DNA of 51,750 bases from Actinomycetota bacterium (GTDB taxonomy: Bacteria; Actinomycetota; Actinomycetes; Nanopelagicales; Nanopelagicaceae). Both the position numbers and the translations under genes were made by a program. Under the pieces are notes generated by a model. It worked only from the letters and a program-made list of their open reading frames with translations, was not told the origin of the DNA and did not search any database. Location: contig CANFVU010000002.1 of the NCBI GenBank assembly GCA_947450545.1, positions 79,266 through 131,015 of the forward strand, written 5' to 3'. Of this stretch, positions 1 through 8,904 are shown one piece after another. Every line of letters starts with the position of its first letter. Position 1 is the first letter of the stretch.

Positions 1-389
1 GCAATGGGCTTCTCGTGAAAACCAAGATAGCGACCAACCCAAATTTCGAAGAACTCTTCGAGAGTTCCGATGCCACCAGGCAACGCAATAAATGCATCGC
101 TCAGTTCTTCAATTTTTGCTTTACGAGTTCGCATTGAATCAACTTCAATTATTTCTGTTGATTCCTTATCTTCCATTTCCAGGTTCAACAATTTGGTGGG
201 AATAACTCCAAAAGTCTTTCCGCCATGATCGCGAGTGCCGCGTGCAACGGCGCCCATCATTGAAATTGCGCCGCCACCCCAGACTAAATCCCAACCGCGC
301 TGACCAATCCCTTTTCCAATTTCATATGCGAGATCGAGGTGGGCTGGGTCGATATCCGGTGCTGAGGAGCAATAAACAGAGATGCGCAT
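1..389 (-). CDS. LOG family protein (TIGR00730-like), partial
   Basis: The reading frame begins at ATG 389 on the minus strand and runs off the left edge, so only about 129 N-terminal residues are visible. They start MRISVYCSSAP and include a VWGGGAISMMGAVARG segment and the family signature PGGIGTLEE near the edge. LOG proteins (once misannotated as lysine decarboxylases) are nucleotide 5'-monophosphate phosphoribohydrolases, best known for releasing cytokinin bases; the bacterial role is often unclear. The gene is divergent from dapD with 34 bp between starts. A -10-like TACACT lies exactly 6 nt before the ATG, which supports this start and suggests a leaderless mRNA. Family assignment is firm, substrate is not. 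Confidence 0.88.
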   Translation of the reverse strand, partial: MRISVYCSSAPDIDPAHLDLAYEIGKGIGQRGWDLVWGGGAISMMGAVARGTRDHGGKTFGVIPTKLLNLEMEDKESTEIIEVDSMRTRKAKIEELSDAFIALPGGIGTLEEFFEIWVGRYLGFHEKPI

Positions 390-395
390 ACGAGA

Positions 396-401
396 AGTGT
401 A
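396..401 (-). promoter_or_regulatory. -10 element of the LOG gene
   Basis: TACACT on the minus strand followed by exactly 6 nt and the ATG at 389. The predicted +1 is the A of the start codon. No clear -35 box was recognised. Confidence 0.55.
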
Positions 402-411
402 AGGAGTTTGC

Positions 412-417
412 TAAGTT
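412..417 (+). promoter_or_regulatory. -10 element of dapD
   Basis: TAAGTT, then 6 nt, then ATG at 424, so the predicted transcript starts at the start codon. Confidence 0.55.
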
Positions 418-423
418 TGGCTA

Positions 424-1350
424 ATGAGCGAGCAAACACAGGCTTTTGGATACGGCGTAGCAACGATTGCATCAAACGGGGATGTTCTCGATACCTGGTA
501 TCTCGCATTGGGGCTAGGCAAACTCACCTCTTCATCCAAACCTGACCGTTCAGAATTTCTTGCTCCCGATTCCCTTCGTGGAATAACAAAGCGCGAAGTT
601 GATCTAGAAATCTCCATTACAGATGCTCCCAAGGATGCATCCGATGCGTATTTGCGACTTCACTTGCTTTCACATCGCATTGTAAAACCACATGGAATTA
701 ATTTGGATGGAATCTTTGGACTCCTCACAAACGTCGCCTGGACATCTGCAGGCCCTTGTTCGCTTGATAATTTTGCACTCACCCAACAGCGCTTACGAGC
801 AGCTCTTGGAAATCTCACTGTTTATAGCGTGGATAAATTCCCTCGCATGGTTGATTATGTTGTACCGGATGGGGTTCGTATTGCAGATGCAGATCGAGTT
901 CGCCTTGGTGCGCACCTTGCAGCTGGCACAACTGTGATGCATGAAGGTTTCGTGAACTTCAATGCCGGAACACTTGGCAAGTCAATGGTCGAAGGTCGCA
1001 TTAGCGCAGGCGTTGTCGTCGGTGACGGTAGTGATATCGGTGGCGGCGCATCCATCATGGGAACGCTAAGCGGTGGTGGCAAGGCTGTTATCTCGATCGG
1101 CGAACGCTCACTTCTTGGCGCAAATGCAGGACTTGGAATTTCACTGGGTGATGAGTGCGTTGTTGAATCGGGTCTCTACATCACAGCAGGATCCAAAGTC
1201 GCACTTCCTGATGGAACTACTGTGAAGGCGCGCGAACTATCTGGCGCAGATAATCTTCTATTCCGTCGCAACTCTCAAACAGGTGCGATTGAAGCAACGC
1301 CTAAGACAGGTGTGTGGGAAGGGTTGAATTCAATCCTTCACGCTAATTAA
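424..1350 (+). CDS. dapD: 2,3,4,5-tetrahydropyridine-2,6-dicarboxylate N-succinyltransferase
   Basis: DapD transfers succinyl from succinyl-CoA to tetrahydrodipicolinate in the succinylase branch of lysine and meso-diaminopimelate synthesis, in the cytoplasm. The 308-residue product has the length and layout of the actinobacterial DapD subfamily: an N-terminal alpha/beta part (1-150) and a left-handed beta-helix acyltransferase part (about 155-275) with hexapeptide-like turns such as VVGDGSDIGGGASIMG and LGANAGLGISLGDECVVE. The ATG at 424 is chosen because a TAAGTT box sits 6 nt upstream and the N-terminus matches the family. It is transcribed alone and faces the SpoIID-like gene, with only 5 bp between their stops. 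No anomalies. Confidence 0.95.
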   Translation: MSEQTQAFGYGVATIASNGDVLDTWYLALGLGKLTSSSKPDRSEFLAPDSLRGITKREVDLEISITDAPKDASDAYLRLHLLSHRIVKPHGINLDGIFGLLTNVAWTSAGPCSLDNFALTQQRLRAALGNLTVYSVDKFPRMVDYVVPDGVRIADADRVRLGAHLAAGTTVMHEGFVNFNAGTLGKSMVEGRISAGVVVGDGSDIGGGASIMGTLSGGGKAVISIGERSLLGANAGLGISLGDECVVESGLYITAGSKVALPDGTTVKARELSGADNLLFRRNSQTGAIEATPKTGVWEGLNSILHAN

Positions 1351-1355
1351 TTTAG

Positions 1356-2525
1356 TTAGCTGCGTATTTCAAACCACGAAGCTGGAATCAAAAGCTTGGT
1401 TTTAAATACCCCAACAGGCAATTGAGATGTTGCGCCTGAACTCGAAGTTGCTGTGAGCGAAATAGCACTATTTGATGTGGTGCGAGCATCAATAACAACA
1501 GATACAACATCCGGCAATGCAAATGCTTTTGCGATATCGCTTTGGCTGATGACTCGCATCCAATGTGCATATTGAGGATTGAGAACGATATCTAAGCTCC
1601 AGGGATCTGGAACATTGGTGAGGTAAGGGAAATCTGTTCCCCACACATCTGCAGCTTTTTGAGTGACTCCGCCAGAAGATGATGAGAAATAGACGCTTAT
1701 AGGTTTTCCTTGATAGGTAATGATTTGTCCGGCTGTTGCATCAACAGCAGACTTCCACATCGCTCCGAATTTAGCTTCGCTCTCTTTGGAATACCCTGCA
1801 TAATTTTGATCGTATTTAGTGTTGTAGATATTGCAGTCGCATTCTTTGCGGATAGATCCCATCCGAGACAGGCCATAGGTGCGCGAAGCGATAACTTGAG
1901 CTTGCATCGCTGCGTCTGGCCACGAAGAAGGCATTTCGCTTATTCCATAAATATATTGATCATTAAGACGCATCGTCGTTGTGAGTTCAATTTTATTCGC
2001 AACGCTTTTTGCATTGACTTCGCCATAAGTGAGCTTTGTTGTTGCTCCCCCATTATTAACGACCACGATGCTTCCTGGCTCCCACGTAATATTCCAACCA
2101 GTGGCTGCAGGAATTACAAGTGGTTTCTGCTTTGGAGTAGAAATAGTTGGGGAAATAACTTTTGTTACTGCAGCAAGTTTGAGTGAGCTACCCGCAGGAA
2201 CCGTTGCAACAGATGTTCCGTCACTCTTATTCAGAGTAATTGTGCCGTTGGTGTTTGTGAGAGTCACATACGTAGAAGCATGCGCAATGTTGACGCGTAT
2301 ATTTCCCAAATCAGGGTTGGTGATGATTGTTGTGCCGGGAAAGTAATAGTTGAGAATGTCGGTAGAGCTTTTTCCTTCAAGCGCTAAACCCTTTGCGCCG
2401 ATCTGGCTAAGCCCCACACCATGTCCAAAACCGCTTCCTGTTACATAGAAACGTTCAGGGACACCAGCAGCGCTTGCGCTCACAGGTATTGCAAGCAGAG
2501 CTAGAACGAGCAGAAAGCGCTTCAT
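1356..2525 (-). CDS. SpoIID/LytB-domain secreted protein
   Basis: A 389-residue exported protein. Start ATG 2525 overlaps the stop of the upstream glycosyltransferase gene (ATGA), so the two are translationally coupled; a longer in-frame start at 2567 would put 14 extra residues before the signal peptide. Residues 1-20 (MKRFLLVLALLAIPVSASA) form a clear signal peptide. A GFGHGVGLSQIGAKGLA motif follows at about 30-50, then the SpoIID core with QVIASRTYGLSR near 215 and SSSSGGVTQKAADVWG near 285. SpoIID proteins are lytic transglycosylases acting on peptidoglycan glycan strands; in non-sporulating actinobacteria their role is wall remodelling (inference). The GHGVG motif at the N-terminus is an arrangement seen in actinobacterial members. 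Confidence 0.85.
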   Translation of the reverse strand: MKRFLLVLALLAIPVSASAAGVPERFYVTGSGFGHGVGLSQIGAKGLALEGKSSTDILNYYFPGTTIITNPDLGNIRVNIAHASTYVTLTNTNGTITLNKSDGTSVATVPAGSSLKLAAVTKVISPTISTPKQKPLVIPAATGWNITWEPGSIVVVNNGGATTKLTYGEVNAKSVANKIELTTTMRLNDQYIYGISEMPSSWPDAAMQAQVIASRTYGLSRMGSIRKECDCNIYNTKYDQNYAGYSKESEAKFGAMWKSAVDATAGQIITYQGKPISVYFSSSSGGVTQKAADVWGTDFPYLTNVPDPWSLDIVLNPQYAHWMRVISQSDIAKAFALPDVVSVVIDARTTSNSAISLTATSSSGATSQLPVGVFKTKLLIPASWFEIRS

Positions 2526-3523
2526 GAGATCAATCTGCGAGGCGATGAGAGATACCCAAGCCCCCACGAAATATGCATTGTCGCGAGTACTGCAGGAAGA
2601 GCAATTCTTTCAAAGAGCGATTTACCAATAGAAAGTGAACCAATCAAAATGGCACTTGCATACGTAAGCGCTGGAATGAGGAAAAGTGGATGAGCAGTTG
2701 CACCAAGAACTAGTGAAAGCGCAATGATCGATGTAGCAAGAGGGGGTGCCAAATAACGATAATTGGCAGTCCCCTTATGGGTGCGTACAACTGCGTGACG
2801 CCAACGACCATATTCAAAATATTGTTTTGAAAGAGCGCGCAACGTAGGGCGTGGTCGATACGTAACTAAGAGCCGTGGATCGAAATAGATAACGCCGCCA
2901 CTTTTTCTCAATCGATAATTCAGTTCCCAATCCTGGGCACGTGTAAACCGCTCGTCATATAACCCGACGCTAAGGAGCGCGGATTTCTTAAAGACTCCAA
3001 GGTACACAGTGTCTGCAGGTCCAGCTTTCCCACCAACGTGAAAGCGCGCTCCCCCAACACCAAGCGGAGATCTCATTGCAGTTGCAACAGCACCTTCAAA
3101 AGAGTTTTTCCCGACAGCAGCCATAATTCCACCGACATTGACTGCGCCGGTCTGTTCCATAATTGAGACTGCATCCTGAATATATGTTCGAGATACTTCT
3201 GCATGGCCATCGATACGACAGATGATGTCGAAGCGCGATTTCTTGATTGCTAAATTCAATCCTGCCGCAGTGCGACCTGTGGGACTCTCGACTAGAACTA
3301 CTCGTGAATCACTTTTGCTGAGTTGGTTGGCTATTTCGTTTGTCTTATCTTTGGAGGGTCCAAGTGCCAGAATAACTTCAAGATCTCCTGGATATTCTTG
3401 CTCAAGAATTGCTTCGATTGCATGCTTGAGAAAGCGCTCCTCATTCAAAATTGGAAGCACAACACTCACGCCAGGATATTTCACGCTCCCACGGTACCTT
3501 TTTTTACTGTGAAGCACCTGCAC
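2522..3523 (-). CDS. Family 2 glycosyltransferase, membrane-associated
   Basis: The 333-residue product is a GT-A fold family 2 glycosyltransferase. Residues about 19-110 contain VSVVLPILNEERFL (nucleotide-sugar binding start) and a CRIDGHAEV segment carrying the metal-binding DxD-like Asp; an ARAQDWELNYRLRKSGG-type region near 195-210 fits the catalytic QxxRW-like zone. The C-terminal ~80 residues are hydrophobic with two or three membrane segments, as in ExoA-like enzymes that extend exopolysaccharide. Start is a GTG at 3523, 19 bp from the divergent ugd start. It is coupled to the SpoIID-like gene and faces away from UDP-glucose dehydrogenase, so a wall or surface glycan role is likely (inference). 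Exact sugar unknown. Confidence 0.85.
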   Translation of the reverse strand: MQVLHSKKRYRGSVKYPGVSVVLPILNEERFLKHAIEAILEQEYPGDLEVILALGPSKDKTNEIANQLSKSDSRVVLVESPTGRTAAGLNLAIKKSRFDIICRIDGHAEVSRTYIQDAVSIMEQTGAVNVGGIMAAVGKNSFEGAVATAMRSPLGVGGARFHVGGKAGPADTVYLGVFKKSALLSVGLYDERFTRAQDWELNYRLRKSGGVIYFDPRLLVTYRPRPTLRALSKQYFEYGRWRHAVVRTHKGTANYRYLAPPLATSIIALSLVLGATAHPLFLIPALTYASAILIGSLSIGKSLFERIALPAVLATMHISWGLGYLSSPRRLIS

Positions 3524-3527
3524 TATC

Positions 3528-3534
3528 TATACTA
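3528..3534. promoter_or_regulatory. Shared divergent -10 element, glycosyltransferase/ugd
   Basis: The 7-bp TATACTA reads as TATACT (3528-3533) toward ugd and TAGTAT (3534-3529) toward the glycosyltransferase. Predicted +1 positions are about 3540 and 3522, next to ATG 3543 and GTG 3523. Nothing else separates the two genes. Confidence 0.6.
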
Positions 3535-3542
3535 GATTCAAT

Positions 3543-4850
3543 ATGGCACTGAAAATATCTGTAATTGGCACCGGTTATCTGGGTGCAACTCATGCTGCCT
3601 GCATGGCGAGCCTCGGCTTCGACGTCGTTGGAATCGATGTGGATCCAGCGAAAATCGCACTGCTCTCCAAAGGTGAAATCCCTTTTTATGAACCTGGTCT
3701 CGATACTTTGCTTGCAGAGCAAGTGAAATCAGGAAGACTCACATTCTCCAGTAATTTTTCAGATGCATCGTCGGCAGATGTGCATTTTCTCTGCGTTGGA
3801 ACTCCGCAAGTTAAAGATGGTCTCGCAGCCGATCTCACCTGTGTGAATGCATCGCTGGAAGCAATTGCCGGATTTGCGAAAGCCGGTTCTCTTGTAGTTG
3901 GCAAGTCAACTGTGCCAGTTGGAACTGCTGCACGATTACGTGCACGCCTGCTCGAACTTAACCCCGACTCTGATCTTGCATGGAACCCAGAATTTTTGCG
4001 AGAAGGTTTTGCAGTTGAAGATACCCTGCATCCCAATCGTCTTGTCGTTGGAGTAACAAGTGATGCAGCAGAAAATATTCTCAAAGACGTGTATGCAGCG
4101 AATCTTGCCGAGAACACTCCTTGGGTGCGCGCCGATTTGCCGACTGCTGAACTTGTAAAAGTTGCCGCGAATTCATTCCTCGCTACAAAGATTTCTTTTA
4201 TTAACGCGATGGCAGAAATCTGCGAAGCTGCTGGTGGAGATGTCACTATTCTTGCCAAAGCCATTGGATATGACCCACGTATAGGAAATCGCTTCTTACA
4301 AGCAGGCATCGGATTTGGTGGAGGTTGTCTGCCTAAAGACATACGAGCATTTATGGCACGTGCTGAAGAACTTGGGGCTTCACAAGCGCTGGAGTTCTTG
4401 CGTGAAATCGATTCCATCAACATCCGCGCTCGCCAACGTGTTATTGAATTAGTGCGCCGCGATTTATCTGAAGATTTACGCGGGAAGAAGATTGCAGTGC
4501 TTGGTGCTGCTTTTAAGCCAGATAGCGATGATGTTCGCGACTCCCCTGCCCTTGATATCGCAGTACAAATTCAAGCTGCAGGTGCCCATGTAACCGTTCA
4601 TGATCCAAAAGCTATGGAGCCTGCTGCAAAGCGTTTCCCCGTTTTGAACTTTGCTCAGACCGTTGAAGAGTGCCTTACTGGTGCAGATATCGTCTTACAT
4701 TTAACCGAATGGAAGATGTATCGCGAGCTAGATCCTGCTGCGCTTAAAGCGCACGTTGCTCAAGCAATTGTTATTGATGGACGCAACGCACTAGACCGTG
4801 AAAAATGGCTTGCTGCAGGATGGAAATTTAGGGCTTTGGGACGCGCTTAG
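3543..4850 (+). CDS. ugd: UDP-glucose 6-dehydrogenase
   Basis: Oxidises UDP-glucose to UDP-glucuronate with two NAD+, supplying glucuronate for surface polymers. The 435-residue length is typical. The N-terminal Rossmann domain begins [18 protein letters not shown] with the acidic GIDVD strand end at about 30-34; the central helix domain is followed by the catalytic motif [14 protein letters not shown] (Cys near 260); the C-terminal UDP-binding domain carries [16 protein letters not shown]. Start ATG 3543 lies 2-3 nt downstream of the predicted +1. The 3' end overlaps the convergent purE by 23 bp. The divergent GT2 gene suggests a shared surface-glycan role (inference). Confidence 0.95.
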   Translation: MALKISVIGTGYLGATHAACMASLGFDVVGIDVDPAKIALLSKGEIPFYEPGLDTLLAEQVKSGRLTFSSNFSDASSADVHFLCVGTPQVKDGLAADLTCVNASLEAIAGFAKAGSLVVGKSTVPVGTAARLRARLLELNPDSDLAWNPEFLREGFAVEDTLHPNRLVVGVTSDAAENILKDVYAANLAENTPWVRADLPTAELVKVAANSFLATKISFINAMAEICEAAGGDVTILAKAIGYDPRIGNRFLQAGIGFGGGCLPKDIRAFMARAEELGASQALEFLREIDSINIRARQRVIELVRRDLSEDLRGKKIAVLGAAFKPDSDDVRDSPALDIAVQIQAAGAHVTVHDPKAMEPAAKRFPVLNFAQTVEECLTGADIVLHLTEWKMYRELDPAALKAHVAQAIVIDGRNALDREKWLAAGWKFRALGRA

Positions 4851-5310
4851 AAAGCGATTCGTCACGAGCGCTTTCCATTAGCTCTGCAACTTTGGCAGCA
4901 ACGGCTGAATCAGAACTTCCAATAATTCGAGCAGCAAGAAGACCCGCATTCTTTGCATTACCAATTCCTACTGTCGCTACAGGAATTCCTGCTGGCATTT
5001 GGACGATAGAAAGAAGTGAATCCATTCCATCTAGATATTTGAGTGGAACTGGAACGCCAATGACTGGAAGCGTTGTTGCTGCTGCAACCATTCCTGGAAG
5101 ATGTGCAGCGCCACCAGCGCCAGCGATCACAACTTTAAAACCTGCAGATGCCGCTCCTTTAGCAAACGAGATCATCTCGTCAGGTGTTCGGTGTGCACTG
5201 ACAACGCTCGCTTCATAAGAAATTCCACATTGATCAAGAATTAAAGCTGCTGCTTCCATAACTGGCCAATCAGAATCTGAACCCATAATGATTGCTACTT
5301 GCTTACTCAT
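4828..5310 (-). CDS. purE: 5-(carboxyamino)imidazole ribonucleotide mutase
   Basis: PurE converts N5-CAIR to CAIR in purine synthesis, directly after PurK. The 160-residue protein has [12 protein letters not shown] at the N-terminus and the SAHRTPD catalytic His motif near 40. ATG 5310 is preferred over an in-frame TTG at 5313 because GGAG stands 6 nt before it. The start lies inside the last codons of purK (8-bp overlap), so the two are coupled. The 3' end overlaps ugd by 23 bp on the opposite strand. Confidence 0.95.
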   Translation of the reverse strand: MSKQVAIIMGSDSDWPVMEAAALILDQCGISYEASVVSAHRTPDEMISFAKGAASAGFKVVIAGAGGAAHLPGMVAAATTLPVIGVPVPLKYLDGMDSLLSIVQMPAGIPVATVGIGNAKNAGLLAARIIGSSDSAVAAKVAELMESARDESLSKRVPKP

Positions 5311-6418
5311 CAACGGCTCCGCTCAGATAGTCGAGTGCATGTTGCACTTCATTGCGCAATTCTACGAGGTCATCACCGAGAAGCGTGACGTGACCAATTT
5401 TGCGTCCCAGGCGCACTTCCTTTCGGTAATGGTGGAACTTAAGCGCAGGTGTGCGAGCCATTAAGTGCAGATAAGGGCGATACATGTCGCTTTTCTCCCC
5501 ACCGAGAATATTTCCCATCACTGCCCATGTGGAGGTGAGTGAAGTATCGCCGAGAGGCAAATCGAGTACTGCGCGAATGTGTTGCTCGAATTGTGAGGTC
5601 AACGATCCTTCGATGGTCCAATGCCCAGAATTATGTGGGCGCATAGCTAATTCATTGACGATCAATTTTTCGCCAACCTGGAAAAGTTCAACAGCCATTA
5701 CACCCACGAGAGATATTCCTTGCGCAATTTTCAGTGCTATTTCTGCAGCAGCAGTTGCAAGAGAAGTTGAAAGTTCTGGTGCTGGCGTCACTGTTGTCGT
5801 GCAGATGCCGTGTTCTTGCACTGTCCATGTCGGAGCCCATGTCGCAGCCTGTCCATGAGGTGAACGCGCAACCATGATTGCAATTTCGGATGTGAAATTG
5901 AGTTTCTGTTCGAGCAGCAGAGTCTTTCCAATTTCCTTGTGCAGCGCTTCCAACTCTGATTGAGAATTAATAACGAAGACTCCGCGCCCGTCGTATCCAC
6001 CTGTAATAGTTTTCGCAATTAACGGAAATGAAAGAGTGACAGCGTCGCCGTCGTATTCTTGCCATTGAGGATTAGGAAGTTGGAGTTCATCCATCTTCTT
6101 TCGCATCTCGACTTTATTTTGGGAAAAAATAAAGGCATCCGAACGCGGATATACCTTGATGCCATTGCTCTCTAAATTTTTGATAACACTTTGAGGGACT
6201 TGCTCATGTTCAAAAGTCACAACATCGCATGTTCGTGCAAATTTCAATACTGCGGCAGAGTCGCTGGGATCTCCAAGGAAATAATCGCAAATTTGCGCTG
6301 CGCTATCCTCGGAATCTTGTGCAAGAAGTCGTAAATTGATTCCTAATTCGGTCGCAGGAGCAACCATCATGCGCGCCAATTGGCCCGCACCGATTACGCC
6401 AAGCCGAGGAAAAGTCAC
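5303..6418 (-). CDS. purK: N5-carboxyaminoimidazole ribonucleotide synthase
   Basis: ATP-grasp enzyme that makes N5-CAIR from AIR, bicarbonate and ATP. The 371-residue product opens [14 protein letters not shown], has the ATP-grasp lysine/glycine segment [18 protein letters not shown] near 130-150 and the metal-site region [24 protein letters not shown] near 240-265, all canonical. The start is GTG 6418, supported by TAAACT exactly 6 nt upstream. It is first in a purK-purE operon. The promoter sits directly against the stop of the CopD-CtaG gene (6431). Confidence 0.95.
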   Translation of the reverse strand: MTFPRLGVIGAGQLARMMVAPATELGINLRLLAQDSEDSAAQICDYFLGDPSDSAAVLKFARTCDVVTFEHEQVPQSVIKNLESNGIKVYPRSDAFIFSQNKVEMRKKMDELQLPNPQWQEYDGDAVTLSFPLIAKTITGGYDGRGVFVINSQSELEALHKEIGKTLLLEQKLNFTSEIAIMVARSPHGQAATWAPTWTVQEHGICTTTVTPAPELSTSLATAAAEIALKIAQGISLVGVMAVELFQVGEKLIVNELAMRPHNSGHWTIEGSLTSQFEQHIRAVLDLPLGDTSLTSTWAVMGNILGGEKSDMYRPYLHLMARTPALKFHHYRKEVRLGRKIGHVTLLGDDLVELRNEVQHALDYLSGAVDE

Positions 6419-6424
6419 TAGTGA

Positions 6425-6430
6425 AGTTTA
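6425..6430 (-). promoter_or_regulatory. -10 element of purK-purE
   Basis: TAAACT followed by 6 nt and GTG 6418; predicted +1 is the G of the start codon. It begins one base after the upstream stop codon. Confidence 0.6.
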
Positions 6431-8284
6431 CTAGTCGTTTTTGAGGTCGCGTTCACCAAGACTGGCGAGATATCTGTTGTATTCCGCTAGCTCATCATCT
6501 TCGCCCATTGCATCGGCTCTCTGAGCAGCACGATCGATTCGCACCGCTTCACGTGAATCATCACGAACCCATTGAATAAAAGTTGCAATAAGCGCCAAGA
6601 GAATTGGAATTTCGCCCATGGCCCATCCGATAGAGCCTCCGAGATGTTGATCGACCAAGAGATCGGTATTCCACGTGCGATGAAGTGTCGCGAAATATCC
6701 TCCGTCGAGAAGTGTGGAAGTCGAGAGCAATGTAATCGAGAAGAATGCATGAATGCTCATCGCAGCAAAGAGCACGATGATTCGCACAATGTGGGGGACT
6801 TTCTTTGGATTGGGATCTACTCCGATGATCACGTGGAAGAAGAGATACCCAGAAAGGAGGAAGTGAATATCCATAATGAGATGGCCAGTATGGCTATGCA
6901 TCATCGCGCCAAATAACGGTGTCATGTACAAGAGAAAGAGTGAGCCATCAAAGATTGCAAGGACGACAATTGGATTAGTGTAAAAACCAAGGACCTTAGA
7001 ATGAATGAGTGAGATCAGCGATCCGCGAATGCCGCGCTCATCAGCATCCCGTCCAATAGGTAAAGTGCGAAGTGCAAGAGTCATTGGCGCGCTTAAAACA
7101 AATCCGATTGGTGCGATCATTCCAATAATCATGTGAGCAATCATGTGATAAGAAAATGCGTAGCTGGCATAAATGCCTATGCCACCGCTCGTTGCATAAT
7201 CAGCAAAACCAACGCCGCAGAAAAATGCAATGGTGCGCCCGATAGGCCACTTATCCCCGCGCTTAGAAAGCACAACAACTCCGCGAATATAGAGAGCACT
7301 TGCAAGGATGAGTATCCCTAGAAAGAGAGCATCCGGTGAGTAATACCAAATGAGACGACTGAGATTAGGTGCTGGCGGAATCGATGCTGAACTTGGATGC
7401 TCTGGTGGATTCAGCGTGGAAAGCCAACCTCCGACTGCAATGGTCGCGACCATAACAACGAGTTCCATCCCCAGCAGAGAGAACGTGTCGTTTGGTTTCT
7501 TAAGAAGAATAAATTTTCGGTGTTTAGCCCCAAAAGCAATGAGCAATCCGGTCAACACAATTTTTAATAGAACTAGTGATGCATAAGAAGAGTTCCATGC
7601 GGAGAGAAAGTTGAGTCGGCTATATGCGTTTGCTGCTCCGCTGAGAGAGACGATAATCGCTGCCCACAGCGCAAAAGCACTAAAACGCGAGAGTGATGCA
7701 GTGCGCTCTTCGGGAGAGATTACGATCAACCCTAAAACTCCACCCACCCACAGAGTGATGAATATGACGTGAAAAACTAAAGAGCCAATAGCTAACGTGT
7801 GATTGCTCAGTCCACTTGAGTGACTTTGAAAAATTGGAAGTATGGTCGCGAGAAGAGTTAAACCTAAAGACCAGTAAATACTTCCCACTTTACGTGCTTT
7901 GCTGAGAACCAAAATTGCCACAAGAGCGAAAATTAATTGAGCCAGATATGTGCGACCAATGATGGTCTGCTGAAGAAAAGATCGCAGAACAGTTGAATTA
8001 AATGAACTGAGCAAGCTTTCATTGAGGATATCTGCAAGCTCGACGAAAATTGATCCCACAAGAGTTGCAATCCAAACAAGTGCCGAAAGTTGGGCAAGTT
8101 TGCGAACTCTCATCGCTTCGGCTTGCAAGAAGCCCTTTTTCTCGTGAATAAAGAAAGCAATCGCTAAGAGAAGCCCGATTGTTGCAGTGGATGCAATTAA
8201 AGAGAGATCTTTAACGACAGGTGAAAGAATCGAAACCAGGGTATTCGAGCTGATATGTCCGTGCGTGATGACTCCGTAGCGCAA
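6431..8284 (-). CDS. CopD-CtaG fusion, copper membrane protein / cytochrome oxidase assembly factor
   Basis: A 617-residue polytopic membrane protein with two modules. Residues about 15-300 resemble CopD (copper uptake/resistance), with a VFHVIFITLWVGG segment holding a membrane His. Residues about 315-580 resemble caa3-type CtaG, with HMIAHMIIGMIAPIGFVLSA and MHSHTGHLIMDIHFLL, His-rich segments expected to handle copper for cytochrome oxidase. The C-terminal ~40 residues are charged and cytoplasmic. This fusion is known in actinobacteria. The start is TTG 8284: GAAGGA lies 7 nt upstream inside the end of copC, which stops only 3 nt before it, and no ATG is nearby. With CopC it likely moves copper to the oxidase (inference). 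Confidence 0.88.
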   Translation of the reverse strand: MRYGVITHGHISSNTLVSILSPVVKDLSLIASTATIGLLLAIAFFIHEKKGFLQAEAMRVRKLAQLSALVWIATLVGSIFVELADILNESLLSSFNSTVLRSFLQQTIIGRTYLAQLIFALVAILVLSKARKVGSIYWSLGLTLLATILPIFQSHSSGLSNHTLAIGSLVFHVIFITLWVGGVLGLIVISPEERTASLSRFSAFALWAAIIVSLSGAANAYSRLNFLSAWNSSYASLVLLKIVLTGLLIAFGAKHRKFILLKKPNDTFSLLGMELVVMVATIAVGGWLSTLNPPEHPSSASIPPAPNLSRLIWYYSPDALFLGILILASALYIRGVVVLSKRGDKWPIGRTIAFFCGVGFADYATSGGIGIYASYAFSYHMIAHMIIGMIAPIGFVLSAPMTLALRTLPIGRDADERGIRGSLISLIHSKVLGFYTNPIVVLAIFDGSLFLLYMTPLFGAMMHSHTGHLIMDIHFLLSGYLFFHVIIGVDPNPKKVPHIVRIIVLFAAMSIHAFFSITLLSTSTLLDGGYFATLHRTWNTDLLVDQHLGGSIGWAMGEIPILLALIATFIQWVRDDSREAVRIDRAAQRADAMGEDDELAEYNRYLASLGERDLKND

Positions 8285-8287
8285 AGA

Positions 8288-8887
8288 TTATTCCTTCTGT
8301 TGCGACTTTTGTGAGCGAGCGCTCGGAGCTGTTCTCTTCTTCGTTGCTTTGCGCTTTCTCTTCTGAGTTTGGCGCCACAAGGTGCGTGCATACCAAAGTA
8401 AAAAGAGAAGCATTCCAACGCCGAGAAGGAAAATAACAATTACAAATATTGCTGCGCCATGTCCCGTGCTAGACCCTGTACTTGTTTTTGACAACGTTGG
8501 AGTCGGGGTTGGAGATGCTGATGACATATCTGCTGGAGCGTTATATAAAAATGTGTATGTGCCTTGAAGAGGTGGTTCACCAGCTGCAAGCAGTGTGTAT
8601 GTAACTGTGTAAACACCAGCTGCTGTAAGAGGTTTTAACCCGACAACAACGGATGCATCAGCAACTGTTACAGAGCCATCATCAACTGCAATTCCCTTTG
8701 GATCCACAACTGAAAGTTGATTGCCATCTGCTTGTAAGGGTGATGTGCCAACGACAGAAACAGCGTTAGGGGCAACTACGAGAACAGAGCCTGCGGCTGG
8801 AACTGTTGAGGTCAAGGTGTTGGCGTGCGCTGAAATGGGCAGGGCCATCAGCAGCAGTGACGCAGCTGTGATGAGGCCTCTTTTCAT
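8288..8887 (-). CDS. copC: CopC-domain copper-binding exported protein
   Basis: A 199-residue membrane-anchored exported protein. Residues 1-22 (MKRGLITAASLLLMALPISA then HA) are a signal peptide; the mature N-terminus begins HANTLTSTVPAAGSVL, where the His at the cleavage point is the usual first copper ligand. The CopC beta-sandwich spans about 23-118, followed by a Ser/Pro/Thr linker, a membrane helix at about 145-165 and a very basic cytoplasmic tail. It lies 3 nt before the CopD-CtaG gene in one operon. Start ATG 8887 has TATTGT exactly 6 nt upstream. Periplasm-like copper delivery or binding is the likely job. Confidence 0.88.
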   Translation of the reverse strand: MKRGLITAASLLLMALPISAHANTLTSTVPAAGSVLVVAPNAVSVVGTSPLQADGNQLSVVDPKGIAVDDGSVTVADASVVVGLKPLTAAGVYTVTYTLLAAGEPPLQGTYTFLYNAPADMSSASPTPTPTLSKTSTGSSTGHGAAIFVIVIFLLGVGMLLFLLWYARTLWRQTQKRKRKATKKRTAPSARSQKSQQKE

Positions 8888-8892
8888 ACCTT

Positions 8893-8899
8893 TACAATA
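8893..8899. promoter_or_regulatory. Symmetric bidirectional -10 element, copC/fmdB
   Basis: TACAATA reads TACAAT (8893-8898) toward fmdB and TATTGT (8899-8894) toward copC. In both directions exactly 6 nt separate the hexamer from ATG (8905 and 8887). The two start codons are only 17 bp apart, so this element is the only room for both promoters. Confidence 0.7.
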
Positions 8900-8904
8900 C
8901 GCCT

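Noticed and set aside
1710-2186. 158-codon frame antisense to the SpoIID-like gene
   Set aside because: Cys/Ile-rich shadow without family similarity.
3686-4423. 245-codon frame antisense to ugd
   Set aside because: Shadow of a well-supported gene; its product is Ser/Arg/Ala-rich without any recognisable family.
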